A DNA stretch of 64,000 nucleotides from Christiangramia sp. (GCF_029937855.1 NZ_JAPYPC010000001.1:71275-135274); one strand, 5' to 3'. Shown: positions 46,753-54,934, counted from the first letter of the stretch. A program made the numbers and translations. Notes: generated from the letters alone by a model not told the origin.

Positions 46753-47955
46753 TTACGCCAATGCTTTTTTACTTCTTCCTGCGGCAATATAAGAAGCGAT
46801 AAATCCTAAGGTAAAAATAGTGAGAAGTACGATCACGATATTCTCAACTTTCATTTGTACCGGGTAGGGCAAATTGGGGGTGATCATCACCAGATCATAA
46901 TTAATTTGCAGCAAAATAAGTATTACCGCGACTCCAAGACCCACTATTCCTCCAAGACCTGTCATTAACATTCCCTGAATAAAAAATATATTTTTAATTT
47001 GATTTGGGGTGGCGCCAAGACTATGCAGGGTTTTAATATTCTCCCTTTTATCCAGGATCATCACTATAATAGAGCCTACAACATTAAATAGCGCGATGGT
47101 TAATACAAGGGTAAAAATTAAATAAACGAATAGATTTTCAGAATTCAGCATTTTATTGAGCGCATCGTTTAGTTCTGCCCTGGATTTAATAATCGCATTA
47201 TTACCGAGGACTTCAAGGATTGTTTCCGAAATTTTTTCAGTGGATACTTCAGGTTTCAGCCTAAATTCAATTGCAGAATATTCGTTTTTCTCAAGGCTCA
47301 AAAGATCTTTGGCAAATTCCAGATGCGTAAAAACATATTTATCATCCAGCTCCTCATTCACGCTGTAAATTCCGCTTACTATGGTTTGTCTGGAATTAAA
47401 AGCATCCTGTAAATTAGTCATGGTAATAGCGGCTTTGCCTGGCTTAGGAACCATTATTTTCAGAAGGTTTTGATAATTGAAGGTGCCAATATCGAGCAGT
47501 CTGGATAGGCCATTGCCAATTACTACCTGCGGCTCGCTATTGGTAAGCCAGGTGCCGAAAACTACGGCACTATCAATTTTATTTACACTCCTGTATTGCT
47601 CATCCACGCCTTTAATAAACGCAGGTTGTTCCTTCGATTTATAGCTCAGGATAACGCGTTCTTCAATAACTTTACTGAAACTTTCAATTCCTTCAATTCG
47701 CTGAAGCTGATCAAGTTTTTCTTCTGAAAGATTAATGACCTTTCCTTCTTTAGGTAAAGCTTTAAGATCAGGATCAAATTCATTGGAAAAAGAAAGGCTG
47801 AAATCCCTTAATCCTGAAAATCCGCTAAGGACTATAAATAACGAGAAAGCACCTGCAAATACTCCAATCGCCGCGATAATGGTAATAATATTGATCGCGT
47901 TGCTTTTACTTTTGGTAAAAAGATACCTTTTGGCGATATAGAGTGGAAACTTCAA
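46753..47955 (-). CDS. ABC transporter permease, LolC/LolE (FtsX) family
   Basis: A 400-residue inner-membrane permease: N-terminal span (AINIITIIAAIGVFAGAFSLFIV), a large periplasmic domain (about 50-255), then three C-terminal spans of the FtsX fold (LTIALFNVVGSIIVMIL, MLTGLGGIVGLGVAVILILL, VIVLLTIFTLGFIASYIA). LolC/E proteins extract lipoproteins from the inner membrane for transfer to the outer membrane. No LolD ATPase lies next to it. The ATG follows the rbfA stop by one base, so both are co-transcribed. Confidence 0.88.
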   Translation of the reverse strand: MKFPLYIAKRYLFTKSKSNAINIITIIAAIGVFAGAFSLFIVLSGFSGLRDFSLSFSNEFDPDLKALPKEGKVINLSEEKLDQLQRIEGIESFSKVIEERVILSYKSKEQPAFIKGVDEQYRSVNKIDSAVVFGTWLTNSEPQVVIGNGLSRLLDIGTFNYQNLLKIMVPKPGKAAITMTNLQDAFNSRQTIVSGIYSVNEELDDKYVFTHLEFAKDLLSLEKNEYSAIEFRLKPEVSTEKISETILEVLGNNAIIKSRAELNDALNKMLNSENLFVYLIFTLVLTIALFNVVGSIIVMILDKRENIKTLHSLGATPNQIKNIFFIQGMLMTGLGGIVGLGVAVILILLQINYDLVMITPNLPYPVQMKVENIVIVLLTIFTLGFIASYIAAGRSKKALA

Positions 47956-47956
47956 A

Positions 47957-48352
47957 TTACGATTTTTTCCGCTTGTCTAAAAGATCGGGATTGGCTACCG
48001 GATCTTCTTTTCCTTTAATCGACTTTTCAATCCCATCGATATATTCCAGTGAATCATCGATATAAAAATTAAGATCAGGCATTTTTCGTAATTGATGCCT
48101 GGTACGCTGTGCCATTTCGTGCTTTATCTGAGATTTATTTTCGTTGATCTCTTTTATTACTTCTTCTTGATGCTTAGAAGGAAATATACTCACATAAGCC
48201 TTGGCAATAGAAAGATCTGTAGTTACCCGCACTTTGGAAACAGAAATCAAAATTCCTGTCCTGCCACTTTCCCTAAGGGAATTTTGTAGAATATCTGCCA
48301 GGTCCTTCTGCAACAATCCGCCTATCTTTTTTTGTCTGTTCGTTTCTTCCAT
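47957..48352 (-). CDS. rbfA: Ribosome-binding factor A
   Basis: A 131-residue KH-like factor for 16S rRNA 5'-end maturation and 30S assembly. It shows the family pattern TNRQKKIGGLLQKDLADILQ, VTDLSIAKAYVSIF and HQLRKMPDLNFYIDDSLEY. Upstream of and translationally close to the LolC/E-type permease gene, a pairing seen in other Flavobacteria. Confidence 0.93.
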   Translation of the reverse strand: MEETNRQKKIGGLLQKDLADILQNSLRESGRTGILISVSKVRVTTDLSIAKAYVSIFPSKHQEEVIKEINENKSQIKHEMAQRTRHQLRKMPDLNFYIDDSLEYIDGIEKSIKGKEDPVANPDLLDKRKKS

Positions 48353-48453
48353 GTTACAAAAGTAAAATATTTAACTGTGATTTATATTCATATAAAGGAA
48401 TTTGAATTATATAGCATTAATTAATGATATTTGTTTTACCAAACTGAAGATTA

Positions 48454-48885
48454 ATGAAGCGAATAGAACATATAGGAATTGCGGTAAAAGACCTGGAAGC
48501 TGCCAATAAAACATACAAGGCTATTTTGGGTGCAGCGCATTATAAAACAGAAACAGTAGAAAGTGAGGGCGTTTCTACCTCATTTTTTAAGATTGGCGAA
48601 AGTAAGATCGAATTACTGGCGGCAACAAATCCTGAAAGCCCCATTTCAAAATTTATTGAAAAAAGGGGAGAAGGGATTCATCATATTGCATTTTATGTTG
48701 ATGATATTAAGGCTGAAATTGACAGGCTTAAAAAAGAAGGTTTTAGGTTGCTGAATGAACAACCCAAACCTGGAGCCGATAATAAAATTGTCGCTTTTAT
48801 GCATCCAAAAGATGCTAACGGAGTGTTGGTGGAGCTGTGTCAGGAAAGCCCCTCCCCAGCCCTCCACAAAGGGAAGGGAGCATAA
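48454..48885 (+). CDS. mce: Methylmalonyl-CoA epimerase
   Basis: A 143-residue VOC-fold enzyme that interconverts (2R)- and (2S)-methylmalonyl-CoA in propionate metabolism. It opens MKRIEHIGIAVKDLEAANKTYKAILG and has the metal-binding GIHHIAFYVDDI and VLVELCQ. The family normally ends near VELCQ; here about 14 more residues (ESPSPALHKGKGA) are read from a C-rich then G-rich repeat-like stretch, apparently added later. The enzyme core is complete. Confidence 0.92.
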   Translation: MKRIEHIGIAVKDLEAANKTYKAILGAAHYKTETVESEGVSTSFFKIGESKIELLAATNPESPISKFIEKRGEGIHHIAFYVDDIKAEIDRLKKEGFRLLNEQPKPGADNKIVAFMHPKDANGVLVELCQESPSPALHKGKGA

Positions 48886-48917
48886 ACGGTTTGCAGGGAA
48901 TATTTATTTAAAAATGT

Positions 48918-48949
48918 TTTGTTCGCTACAAAGCAATTATCTAAATTTG
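48918..48949 (+). promoter_or_regulatory. Promoter of the CAU tRNA gene
   Basis: TTTG at 48918-48921, a 20-base spacer, TAAATTTG at 48942-48949: a full match to the Bacteroidetes sigma-A consensus, 24 bases before the tRNA. Confidence 0.75.
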
Positions 48950-48973
48950 CGCTCGCGATACAATCAGGTATCC

Positions 48974-49047
48974 GGTCCCATAGCTCAGTTGGTTAGAGCA
49001 CCTGACTCATAATCAGGTGGTCCCTGGTTCGAGCCCAGGTGGGACCA
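48974..49047 (+). tRNA. tRNA with CAU anticodon (Met, or lysidine-modified Ile2)
   Basis: A 74-base cloverleaf: acceptor GGTCCCA/TGGGACC, D-arm AGCTCAGTTGGTTAGAGC, anticodon stem CCTGA/TCAGG with loop CTCATAA, T-arm CCTGGTTCGAGCCCAGG. CAT can be elongator Met or Ile2; I cannot decide by eye. Its last bases form the island attachment site, and the tRNA is intact after the insertion. Confidence 0.93.
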
Positions 49048-49048
49048 C
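49035..49048 (+). other. Left attachment site (attL) in the tRNA 3' end
   Basis: The 14 bases CCAGGTGGGACCAC, the last part of the tRNA plus one base, recur exactly at 61815-61828. Confidence 0.85.
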
Positions 49049-49060
49049 GAATTACATCTG

Positions 49061-49096
49061 AAAACCCCTACAGACAGTGAGTTTGTAGGGGTTTTT
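49061..49096 (+). terminator. Terminator after the CAU tRNA, supplied by the island
   Basis: Stem AAAACCCCTACA/TGTAGGGGTTTT followed by T. It lies inside the island and replaces the chromosomal terminator now left at 61841. Confidence 0.85.
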
Positions 49097-49102
49097 AATT
49101 TT

Positions 49103-49130
49103 CAGGGGACGAATGAGGGGACGAATAAAT
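49103..49130 (+). repeat. 28-bp direct repeat, left copy (candidate integrase arm site)
   Basis: Identical over 28 bases to 61675-61702. Each copy contains two tandem GGGGACGAAT units 12 bases apart. 55 bases inside attL. Confidence 0.85.
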
Positions 49131-49214
49131 AATGGAATATCATATTTCTACTATACCTATTGTTATCCTACTTGCATTACTGATATCTAATTATATTAGT
49201 GTTGATATAACCAT

Positions 49215-49229
49215 TTGGCAAACATATTT
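49215..49229 (+). repeat. 5' end of cassette 1 (complementary to its 3' end)
   Basis: TTGGCAAACATATTT is the reverse complement of 49875-49889 with one mismatch. In integron cassettes the first bases pair with the R'' box at the end of the same cassette. Confidence 0.6.
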
Positions 49230-49518
49230 ATGAGAAATACGTTTTCAAAAGAAGAATATGAAAATTTCAAATTTCTTATCTCAAAGAAAAGAAGAGCCGA
49301 TAAAGAAGAACAAAAAAATTAAGCGTAAAATTAGAAATATTGGATTCTATTTCTCGGAAAACTCTAAGAAAGGCTATACAGTTGCAGATTTTGAAAATTT
49401 GATAAGAAATGGGAACATAGAAATAACAACAAGAAAAGAGGTAGTTTTCGTTAAAATTGCACGTCGTACAGAGCAAACAATCAAACATGTAAAAGAAAAC
49501 CTTCCTGATATTTCATAA
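49230..49518 (+). pseudogene. Hypothetical protein gene, probably frameshifted
   Basis: An ATG at 49230, right after the cassette start, opens MRNTFSKEEYENFKFLISKKRRADKEEQK and stops after 30 codons. Skipping one base in the A7 run at 49312-49318 joins it smoothly to IKRKIRNIGFYFSENSKKGYTVADFENLI... ending NLPDIS at 49518. A start at ATG 49258 in the second frame alone would give 86 residues, so an intact shorter gene is possible. No family recognised; a VADFENLIRNGNIEI helix is the main feature. Confidence 0.5.
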
Positions 49519-49874
49519 TTGCAAAAGGACAATCACTGAAACAACGGTTAGACCAGGAAGTATATTATAAGAAACCCGGAACATTTTTTAGAAGTATTGG
49601 TACTGTTTTGCAATTCACACCAATACCTGGTCATTTAAAAAATAAAGCAAATCAAAAAAATTATAAGTTTTCAACAACAGATACTGAAAAAATTACTAAC
49701 TGGTTATTAGAAAATACTGAGTTTACTATTTTTCCACTTACAGATAACTTCATAATAGAAAAGGATCTAATAGAAAGATATTGTCCCCTTTTGAACCATA
49801 CCTACAATCCTTTGAAATTAGAAGAACTTCAATGGGATAGAGAAAAATGTAGATCAATTGCAAGGGGAGGATAG
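49509..49874 (+). pseudogene. GIY-YIG nuclease, 3' fragment
   Basis: About 120 codons reading IIAKGQSLKQRLDQEVYYKKPGTFFRSIGTVL..., then NQKNYKFSTTDTEKITNWL, then IEKDLIERYCPLLNHTYNPLKLEEL. I recognise the C-terminal two thirds of a GIY-YIG family protein with the FFRSIG signature. The N-terminal part with GIY...YIG is missing, and the frame runs into a stop just upstream with no start codon. Likely a truncated remnant carried within cassette 1. Confidence 0.65.
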
Positions 49875-50027
49875 AAATACGTTTGCCAACAAAGGCGGTT
49901 CATCGCAAATAGGCCGCAGCGTTAGAAATAAAATAATTAACTAACTTGTCCAACAAACCAATACTAAGCCAACAAATTCGCGTCCCTTATTCCGCCAACC
50001 GGCAAAAACAAAGTAAAGGACACCGTT
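49875..50027 (+). repeat. attC-like site A
   Basis: An extended imperfect hairpin: GTTTGCC (49881-49887) pairs with GGCAAA (50001-50006), GGCGG (49894-49898) with CCGCC (49992-49996), and AATAGG with CCTTATT further in. A GTT follows at 50025-50027. About 80 bases of the core are closely similar to site C at 54797. Confidence 0.65.
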
Positions 50028-50040
50028 ACCTGCTAGCCGA
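50026..50040 (+). repeat. 15-bp inverted repeat, left copy (5' end of cassette 2)
   Basis: TTACCTGCTAGCCGA is the exact reverse complement of 51913-51927. It starts at the TT of a GTT, as a cassette boundary would. Confidence 0.75.
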
Positions 50041-50053
50041 AAATTAAAATTAG

Positions 50054-51178
50054 ATGAAAAACAACAATTTTTTTAATGAGCAAAAAGAGCAATCATTAGT
50101 AAAATCAACAATTGTATCAAAATACTTTGATGTCTGGGCTAATGTGATTGTAAGTACACAAAAAAGATATCCTAACCATACTCAAAAAATTGCTTACATT
50201 GATTTATTTGCAGGTCCCGGAAGATATAAAGATGGAACAGTTTCAACGCCTTTGAAGATTCTTACTAATGCAATTGAGAAGCCAGATTTAAGCAAAAGAT
50301 TAGTAGCTATTTTTAATGATAAAGACGAGAATAATTCACAAGATTTAGAAAAAACTATATCAGAAATTGACAACATAGAAACTCTCGAATATGAACCTAC
50401 TGTTTGGAACCAAGAAGTTGGAGAAAATATCGTAGCGAAATTTGAAAAAATCAGTTTAATACCAACTTTATTTTTTGTTGATCCTTGGGGTTATAAAGGG
50501 TTGTCATTAAGATTAGTTAATTCTGTACTTAAAGATTGGGGTTGTGATGCAATATTCTTTTTCAATTACAATCGGATAAATATGGGATTAAATAACGATA
50601 AAGTTCAAAAGCACATGAATGCGCTTTTCGGAGACAAAAGATGTGAAAAATTAAGGGAAAATTTAGCAGATAAAAATCCTTTTGAAAGAGAAATGTTAAT
50701 AGTAGAAGAACTTTGTCAAGAATTAAAACAATATGGCTCTAGGTTTGTATTACCTTTTAGATTTAAAAACGTAAAAGGAGAAAGAACAAGCCATCACTTA
50801 ATATTTGTAAGTAAGAACTTTAGAGGTTACGAAATTATGAAAGATATCATGGCTAGAGAAAGTTCACATCATGATCAAGGAGTTCCTTCATTTGAATATA
50901 ACCCAGCCGACTCCTTACCACGACAAACCTTGCTATTTCAATTATCTAGACCTCTTGACGAATTAAGAGATAATTTATTATCTGAGTATAAAGGAAAGAC
51001 AATAAAAATGGTTGATTTATATGAGGAACATAATGTAGATACACCGTACATTAAAAAAAATTACAAAGAAGTTCTAAAAACTCTTTATGAGGAGGATAAA
51101 ATAGATGCAATTTCTAACAAAGGCAAACCTCCACGTAAGGGTACTTTTGGGGATGAAATTTTTGTAACGTTTAAATAG
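50054..51178 (+). CDS. tcmP: Three-Cys-motif partner protein TcmP
   Basis: A 374-residue protein of the TcmP family. The N-terminal half looks like a methyltransferase-type Rossmann fold: IAYIDLFAGPGRYKDG (residues 46-61), then FFVDPWGYKGLSLRLV near 138-153, resembling the SAM-binding and active-site strands. A winged-helix-like region may close the C-terminus (VDLYEEHNVDTPYIKKNYKEVLKTLYEEDKI). Function unknown; by family it pairs with a three-Cys-motif protein, and that partner (DUF5131) begins 6 bases downstream. Both lie inside a 15-bp inverted repeat. Confidence 0.85.
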   Translation: MKNNNFFNEQKEQSLVKSTIVSKYFDVWANVIVSTQKRYPNHTQKIAYIDLFAGPGRYKDGTVSTPLKILTNAIEKPDLSKRLVAIFNDKDENNSQDLEKTISEIDNIETLEYEPTVWNQEVGENIVAKFEKISLIPTLFFVDPWGYKGLSLRLVNSVLKDWGCDAIFFFNYNRINMGLNNDKVQKHMNALFGDKRCEKLRENLADKNPFEREMLIVEELCQELKQYGSRFVLPFRFKNVKGERTSHHLIFVSKNFRGYEIMKDIMARESSHHDQGVPSFEYNPADSLPRQTLLFQLSRPLDELRDNLLSEYKGKTIKMVDLYEEHNVDTPYIKKNYKEVLKTLYEEDKIDAISNKGKPPRKGTFGDEIFVTFK

Positions 51179-51184
51179 AAAATT

Positions 51185-51910
51185 ATGGCGCAATCAACTA
51201 TAGAATGGACAGAGTTAACTTGGAATCCTACAACTGGCTGTACAAAAGTCTCTCAAGGATGTAAATTTTGCTACGCAGAAGTTATGTCTAAAAGATTAAA
51301 GGCAATGGGTTTAGAAAAATATAAAGATAATTTTGAAGTTCGAATTCATCCTGAAGCTCTTGAAACTCCATACACTTGGAAAAAATCAAAAGTTGTTTTT
51401 GTTAATTCTATGAGTGACCTGTTTCATGAACAAGTTCCATTAGACTTTGTACAAAAAGTATTTAAAGTAATGAATGATAATCCACAACATGTTTTTCAAG
51501 TTTTAACAAAAAGAGCAGAAAGATTATTAGAAATTCATAAGGATTTACATTGGTCACATAATATATGGATGGGCGTTTCAGTTGAGGATAGCAAAGTGGA
51601 AGATAGAATAGATATTCTTAGAAAATCTAATGCTAGAGTTAAATTCTTGTCATTAGAACCATTAATTGGACCTTTACCAAATTTGAATCTTCAAAGTATA
51701 GATTGGGTAATAGTTGGTGGAGAAAGTGGGCACAAACCACGTCCAATGAATCCAGATTGGGTTCTTGATATTCAGGAACAATGTGAAAAATCAAAGGTTG
51801 CTTTTTTCTTCAAACAATGGGGAGGAAAAAATAAAAAGAAAAATGGTAGAACTTTAAATGGTAGGACTTACGACGAAATGCCAGAAATCGACTTACAACA
51901 GTGTGTATAG
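51185..51910 (+). CDS. DUF5131 (phage Gp37/Gp68-type) three-Cys-motif protein
   Basis: A 241-residue protein that opens STIEWTELTWNPTTGCTKVSQGCKFCYAE, with C19, C26 and C29 in the cysteine cluster that suggests an iron-sulfur, radical-SAM-like enzyme. Further family motifs are VFVNSMSDLFHE, VLTKRAERL, WMGVSVED, LEPLIGPLPNL and IVGGESGHKPRPM. It is the three-Cys-motif partner of TcmP, 6 bases upstream. The activity is not established; nucleic-acid or nucleotide modification is a guess from the fold. Confidence 0.87.
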   Translation: MAQSTIEWTELTWNPTTGCTKVSQGCKFCYAEVMSKRLKAMGLEKYKDNFEVRIHPEALETPYTWKKSKVVFVNSMSDLFHEQVPLDFVQKVFKVMNDNPQHVFQVLTKRAERLLEIHKDLHWSHNIWMGVSVEDSKVEDRIDILRKSNARVKFLSLEPLIGPLPNLNLQSIDWVIVGGESGHKPRPMNPDWVLDIQEQCEKSKVAFFFKQWGGKNKKKNGRTLNGRTYDEMPEIDLQQCV

Positions 51911-51912
51911 AA

Positions 51913-51927
51913 TCGGCTAGCAGGTAA
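51913..51927 (+). repeat. 15-bp inverted repeat, right copy (3' end of cassette 2)
   Basis: TCGGCTAGCAGGTAA, exact reverse complement of 50026-50040, followed by AAC like an attC R'' box. The next boundary-like GTT is only 5 bases on (51933), so the hairpin interior normally between them seems lost. Confidence 0.7.
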
Positions 51928-51989
51928 AACGAGTTAGTATTAGTTATTACAAGAAAATTTTAGTTTTAAAACCAACCTAAATATAATAC

Positions 51990-53762
51990 ATGAAAAAAAA
52001 TCCAACGCAAGAAATTTATTCCTTACGAAATTCATTTACTATAGTTGGCCTAACCGGTAGGACAGGCGCTGGTGTTTCAGATGTAGCTGAAATATTATCA
52101 AATGATTTTTCTAAAATTAAAGATATTCAAGGCCTAAAAAATGATGATCTTAATAATAAAAAAAGAAAGTATAATATTTCATATCGATTTGCTGCGGTCA
52201 ACTGGAAAATATATCAGTTAATAAATTATAAGGATATAATTTTACTACATATACTTAGAAGTGAATCCACAGATTTAATCAGTTTTTTAGAAATCCAAGG
52301 CTTTTTCTCTTCACAAATTGATAAAATCAAAAGGTTATTACTTCAATATTCAGAACTTATAGCTAATTTGAAATCATTCAAAACAATTGATGAAAATTTG
52401 AAAAAGAAAGATGCTAAAAAACTAGCTAAATTCTTCTTTGGTGAAGCTTTCAAGAATCTATCCAGAGAGTTTAATGATATTCTAAAAAATGAGGATGGTT
52501 TTTTAAAAAGAATAAAAACATTTTCCGAAATAGCGAATAATATTAGAAAAACAGGTATCTGTTTTGAAAATTCTAGTATTAACGACGTAAATATTTACGC
52601 ACTAGCTGAGACGATAAACAGAATCATAAAAGGAGCTAAAAAGAAAAATACTCATATCGTAATTGATTCACTTCGAAACTCATTAGAAATAATGTTTTTT
52701 AAAGAAAGATATTCAGCATTTTATATGATTTCTGTTAATTCAGATCATCGAAGAAATTTTCTAACTGAAAAATATCAGAACAAAGATTTAGTAAATAATT
52801 TACTCGAAATAGATGAAAAGGAATACAAGGGTAAAGGAGTATCAGAAGGACATTTTTATTTACAAGATGTTCAAAATTGTATACAAAAAAGTGATATACA
52901 TTTTAATAACAATCCACCATTCGAGGATTTGGAGAAAGATTTAACCAATGAAGAAGTTCGTGATAGAGCAGAATACTATTTAGTTGGACAAGTTATAAAA
53001 TATGCAGGCTTAATTTTGCACCCTGGATTAATTACCCCCTCAGCTCAAGAACGATGCATGCAAATGGCTTATGTTGCAAAAAGTAATTCTGGTTGTATTT
53101 CTAGGCAGGTTGGAGCTGTAATTACTGATCAAGATTTTTCAATTAAATCTACAGGATGGAATGATGTTCCAAAAAATGTTACTCCTTGCTTATTAAAAAG
53201 TATAAATAATTTAAAGGAAGGAATAGATAAAGAAGCCTACAGCCCCTATGAAAAGGATGAGAAAAAATATGATTTCAATTCCGAATTCAAAACATATTAT
53301 GCAGATGTAAATGGTGAATCAACAAAAGGATTAAATTGTTCTTATTGTTTTAAAGATTTTCAAAATTTGATTGAAAAAAAAGACAATCAAGTTCATACAA
53401 GGTCACTTCATGCAGAAGAAAATGCCATGCTTCAAATTTCAAAATATGGAGGACAGCCGCTAAAAAAAGGGGTATTATTCACCACTGCAAGTCCATGTGA
53501 ATTATGCTCTAAAAAAGCGAGGCAATTAGAAATAACTCATATCTATTACATAGATCCCTATCCCGGGATATCACGTTGGCATATTTTGAGAGATGGCAAC
53601 CAAGTTCCTGAAATGATTTTGTTTTCTGGAGCAGTTGGTAAAGCTTATCACAAGCTATATGAGCCTGTAATGTCATACAAAGATGAATTAGCGATGTTGA
53701 TAAATAAAAGACCCAAAAAAGATCTCAAACTACAATTAAACATGGAGAATAGTAATAACTGA
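51990..53762 (+). CDS. Anti-phage-type dCMP/dCTP deaminase with degenerate P-loop domain (AvcD-like)
   Basis: A 590-residue two-domain protein. The N-terminal half is a nucleotide-kinase-like P-loop domain whose Walker A reads GRTGAGVS (residues 23-30), lacking the lysine, as in AvcD proteins with a GSGCS-type loop. The C-terminal deaminase has H474-A-E476 (SLHAEEN) and C503/C506 (SPCELC) for zinc; a further CSYC pair lies near 450-453. AvcD-type enzymes deplete dCTP/dCMP on phage infection. No AvcI-like RNA is visible in the 80 bases upstream. Alone in its cassette. Confidence 0.82.
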   Translation: MKKNPTQEIYSLRNSFTIVGLTGRTGAGVSDVAEILSNDFSKIKDIQGLKNDDLNNKKRKYNISYRFAAVNWKIYQLINYKDIILLHILRSESTDLISFLEIQGFFSSQIDKIKRLLLQYSELIANLKSFKTIDENLKKKDAKKLAKFFFGEAFKNLSREFNDILKNEDGFLKRIKTFSEIANNIRKTGICFENSSINDVNIYALAETINRIIKGAKKKNTHIVIDSLRNSLEIMFFKERYSAFYMISVNSDHRRNFLTEKYQNKDLVNNLLEIDEKEYKGKGVSEGHFYLQDVQNCIQKSDIHFNNNPPFEDLEKDLTNEEVRDRAEYYLVGQVIKYAGLILHPGLITPSAQERCMQMAYVAKSNSGCISRQVGAVITDQDFSIKSTGWNDVPKNVTPCLLKSINNLKEGIDKEAYSPYEKDEKKYDFNSEFKTYYADVNGESTKGLNCSYCFKDFQNLIEKKDNQVHTRSLHAEENAMLQISKYGGQPLKKGVLFTTASPCELCSKKARQLEITHIYYIDPYPGISRWHILRDGNQVPEMILFSGAVGKAYHKLYEPVMSYKDELAMLINKRPKKDLKLQLNMENSNN

Positions 53763-53880
53763 TCCTAACAAAGACGGTTAACGGCCCCATGTGCAGTATT
53801 TGAACGAAATCGATAATTTCAACCTCCAAACCACTAATCGACAAGCCGATACCCAACGTTCTAATGTGCGTAAACTGGTA
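53761..53880 (+). repeat. attC-like site B'
   Basis: Begins GATCCTAACAAAGACGGTT and ends near CCCAACGTTC. The start matches site A in AACAAAG(G/A)CGGTT. Its first 9 bases are complementary (7 of 9) to 51933-51941, the start of the deaminase cassette. The stem is less clear than in sites A and C. Confidence 0.5.
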
Positions 53881-53933
53881 TTAAACGAAGACATATTACA
53901 GCATTTATACTGTAATTCCACTAAAACACATAG

Positions 53934-54797
53934 ATGAAAAACTTTGGTAAAACAATAAAAATATTCCTAGTAGATGGTGAACCCAATGGAAGAATGACAT
54001 GCGAATTGTCAAATTGGACAGGGAAAGCATTAAAAATTCCTAGAAAGAAAATCAAAGAATCGTCTGACAGACCAGAATTAGAAAACACCGGAATCTATAT
54101 TTTATTTGGAAAATCGGACAAATCAGAAAATAAGGAATTAGCGTATATTGGGGAGGCCGAAGGGATTTATAAAAGACTAAATCAGCATTTATCTACTAAA
54201 GATTTTTGGAACGAAGCACTTGTATTTGTTAGTAAAGATGAAAATTTAAATAAAGCTCATATAAAGTATTTAGAAAGCCGACTGCACGAAATTGCCATTA
54301 AGGTCAATAGATACGATTTAGAAAACGGTAACAATCCAACTAGATCAATAATATCAGAATCAGACCAGGCAGAAATGGAAGAATTCTTAGAGAATATTAA
54401 ATTATTAGTAAATGCGCTAGGTTTTAAAATATTTGAAGAACTGAGAAAAGATCAAACGATAGAAGAACAAATAAATAGTACATTCTATATTGATGCTGCT
54501 AGAGGAGCTAATGCGAAAGGTCAAATGACCAATGAAGGATTTGTAGTTTTGAAAAATTCAGAGATTGCTAATACGTTGACCAATTCATTTCCTGAAAACT
54601 GGAAAAAATTTAGACAGAGTTTAATAGATGATCATATCATTACTAGAGTTAACGATAAATTAGTTTTCGAAGAAGACTATTTATTCTCTAGTCCGTCGGC
54701 CGCAGCAGCTGTTGTCATGGGAAGAAGTGCTAATGGATTAACTGAATGGAAATTAAAGAACGGTCAAATATTAAAATCCGTGGAATCTGATAACTAA
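53934..54797 (+). CDS. GIY-YIG nuclease-like protein with DUF4357
   Basis: A 287-residue protein. GIY is at 53-55 (NTGIYILFG) and YIG at 71-73 (AYIGEAEGIYKRLNQH), with Arg81 and catalytic Glu114 (YLESRL) in place, so the nuclease centre looks intact. The C-terminal DUF4357 (about 230-283) reads SPSAAAAVVMGRSANGLTEWKLKNGQILK. GIY-YIG/DUF4357 proteins are common single-gene cargo on bacterial islands and presumably cut foreign DNA (inference). Flanked by attC-like sites B' and C. Confidence 0.85.
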   Translation: MKNFGKTIKIFLVDGEPNGRMTCELSNWTGKALKIPRKKIKESSDRPELENTGIYILFGKSDKSENKELAYIGEAEGIYKRLNQHLSTKDFWNEALVFVSKDENLNKAHIKYLESRLHEIAIKVNRYDLENGNNPTRSIISESDQAEMEEFLENIKLLVNALGFKIFEELRKDQTIEEQINSTFYIDAARGANAKGQMTNEGFVVLKNSEIANTLTNSFPENWKKFRQSLIDDHIITRVNDKLVFEEDYLFSSPSAAAAVVMGRSANGLTEWKLKNGQILKSVESDN

Positions 54798-54934
54798 ACG
54801 CAGCACAACAGCGTATGACTCAAATAAGCGGCAGCGTTAGAAAGAAAATAATTATTTTGATCAACAAACCAAGTTTAAATCGACAACTCCGCGTCACTTA
54901 TTCCGCCAACTTATGTTATGCGCGGTCGTTATAG
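54797..54934 (+). repeat. attC-like site C
   Basis: GCACAACA (54804) pairs with TGTTATGC (54914-54921) and AATAAG with CTTATT. The internal block GCAGCGTTAGAAA..AAAATAATTA and CGCGTC.CTTATTCCGCCAAC are shared with site A. It ends at GTT 54928. Confidence 0.65.

Noticed and set aside
51911-51989. AvcI-like inhibitor RNA upstream of the deaminase
   Set aside because: Only about 80 bases, mostly cassette boundary sequence; no stable hairpin or promoter that I can support.
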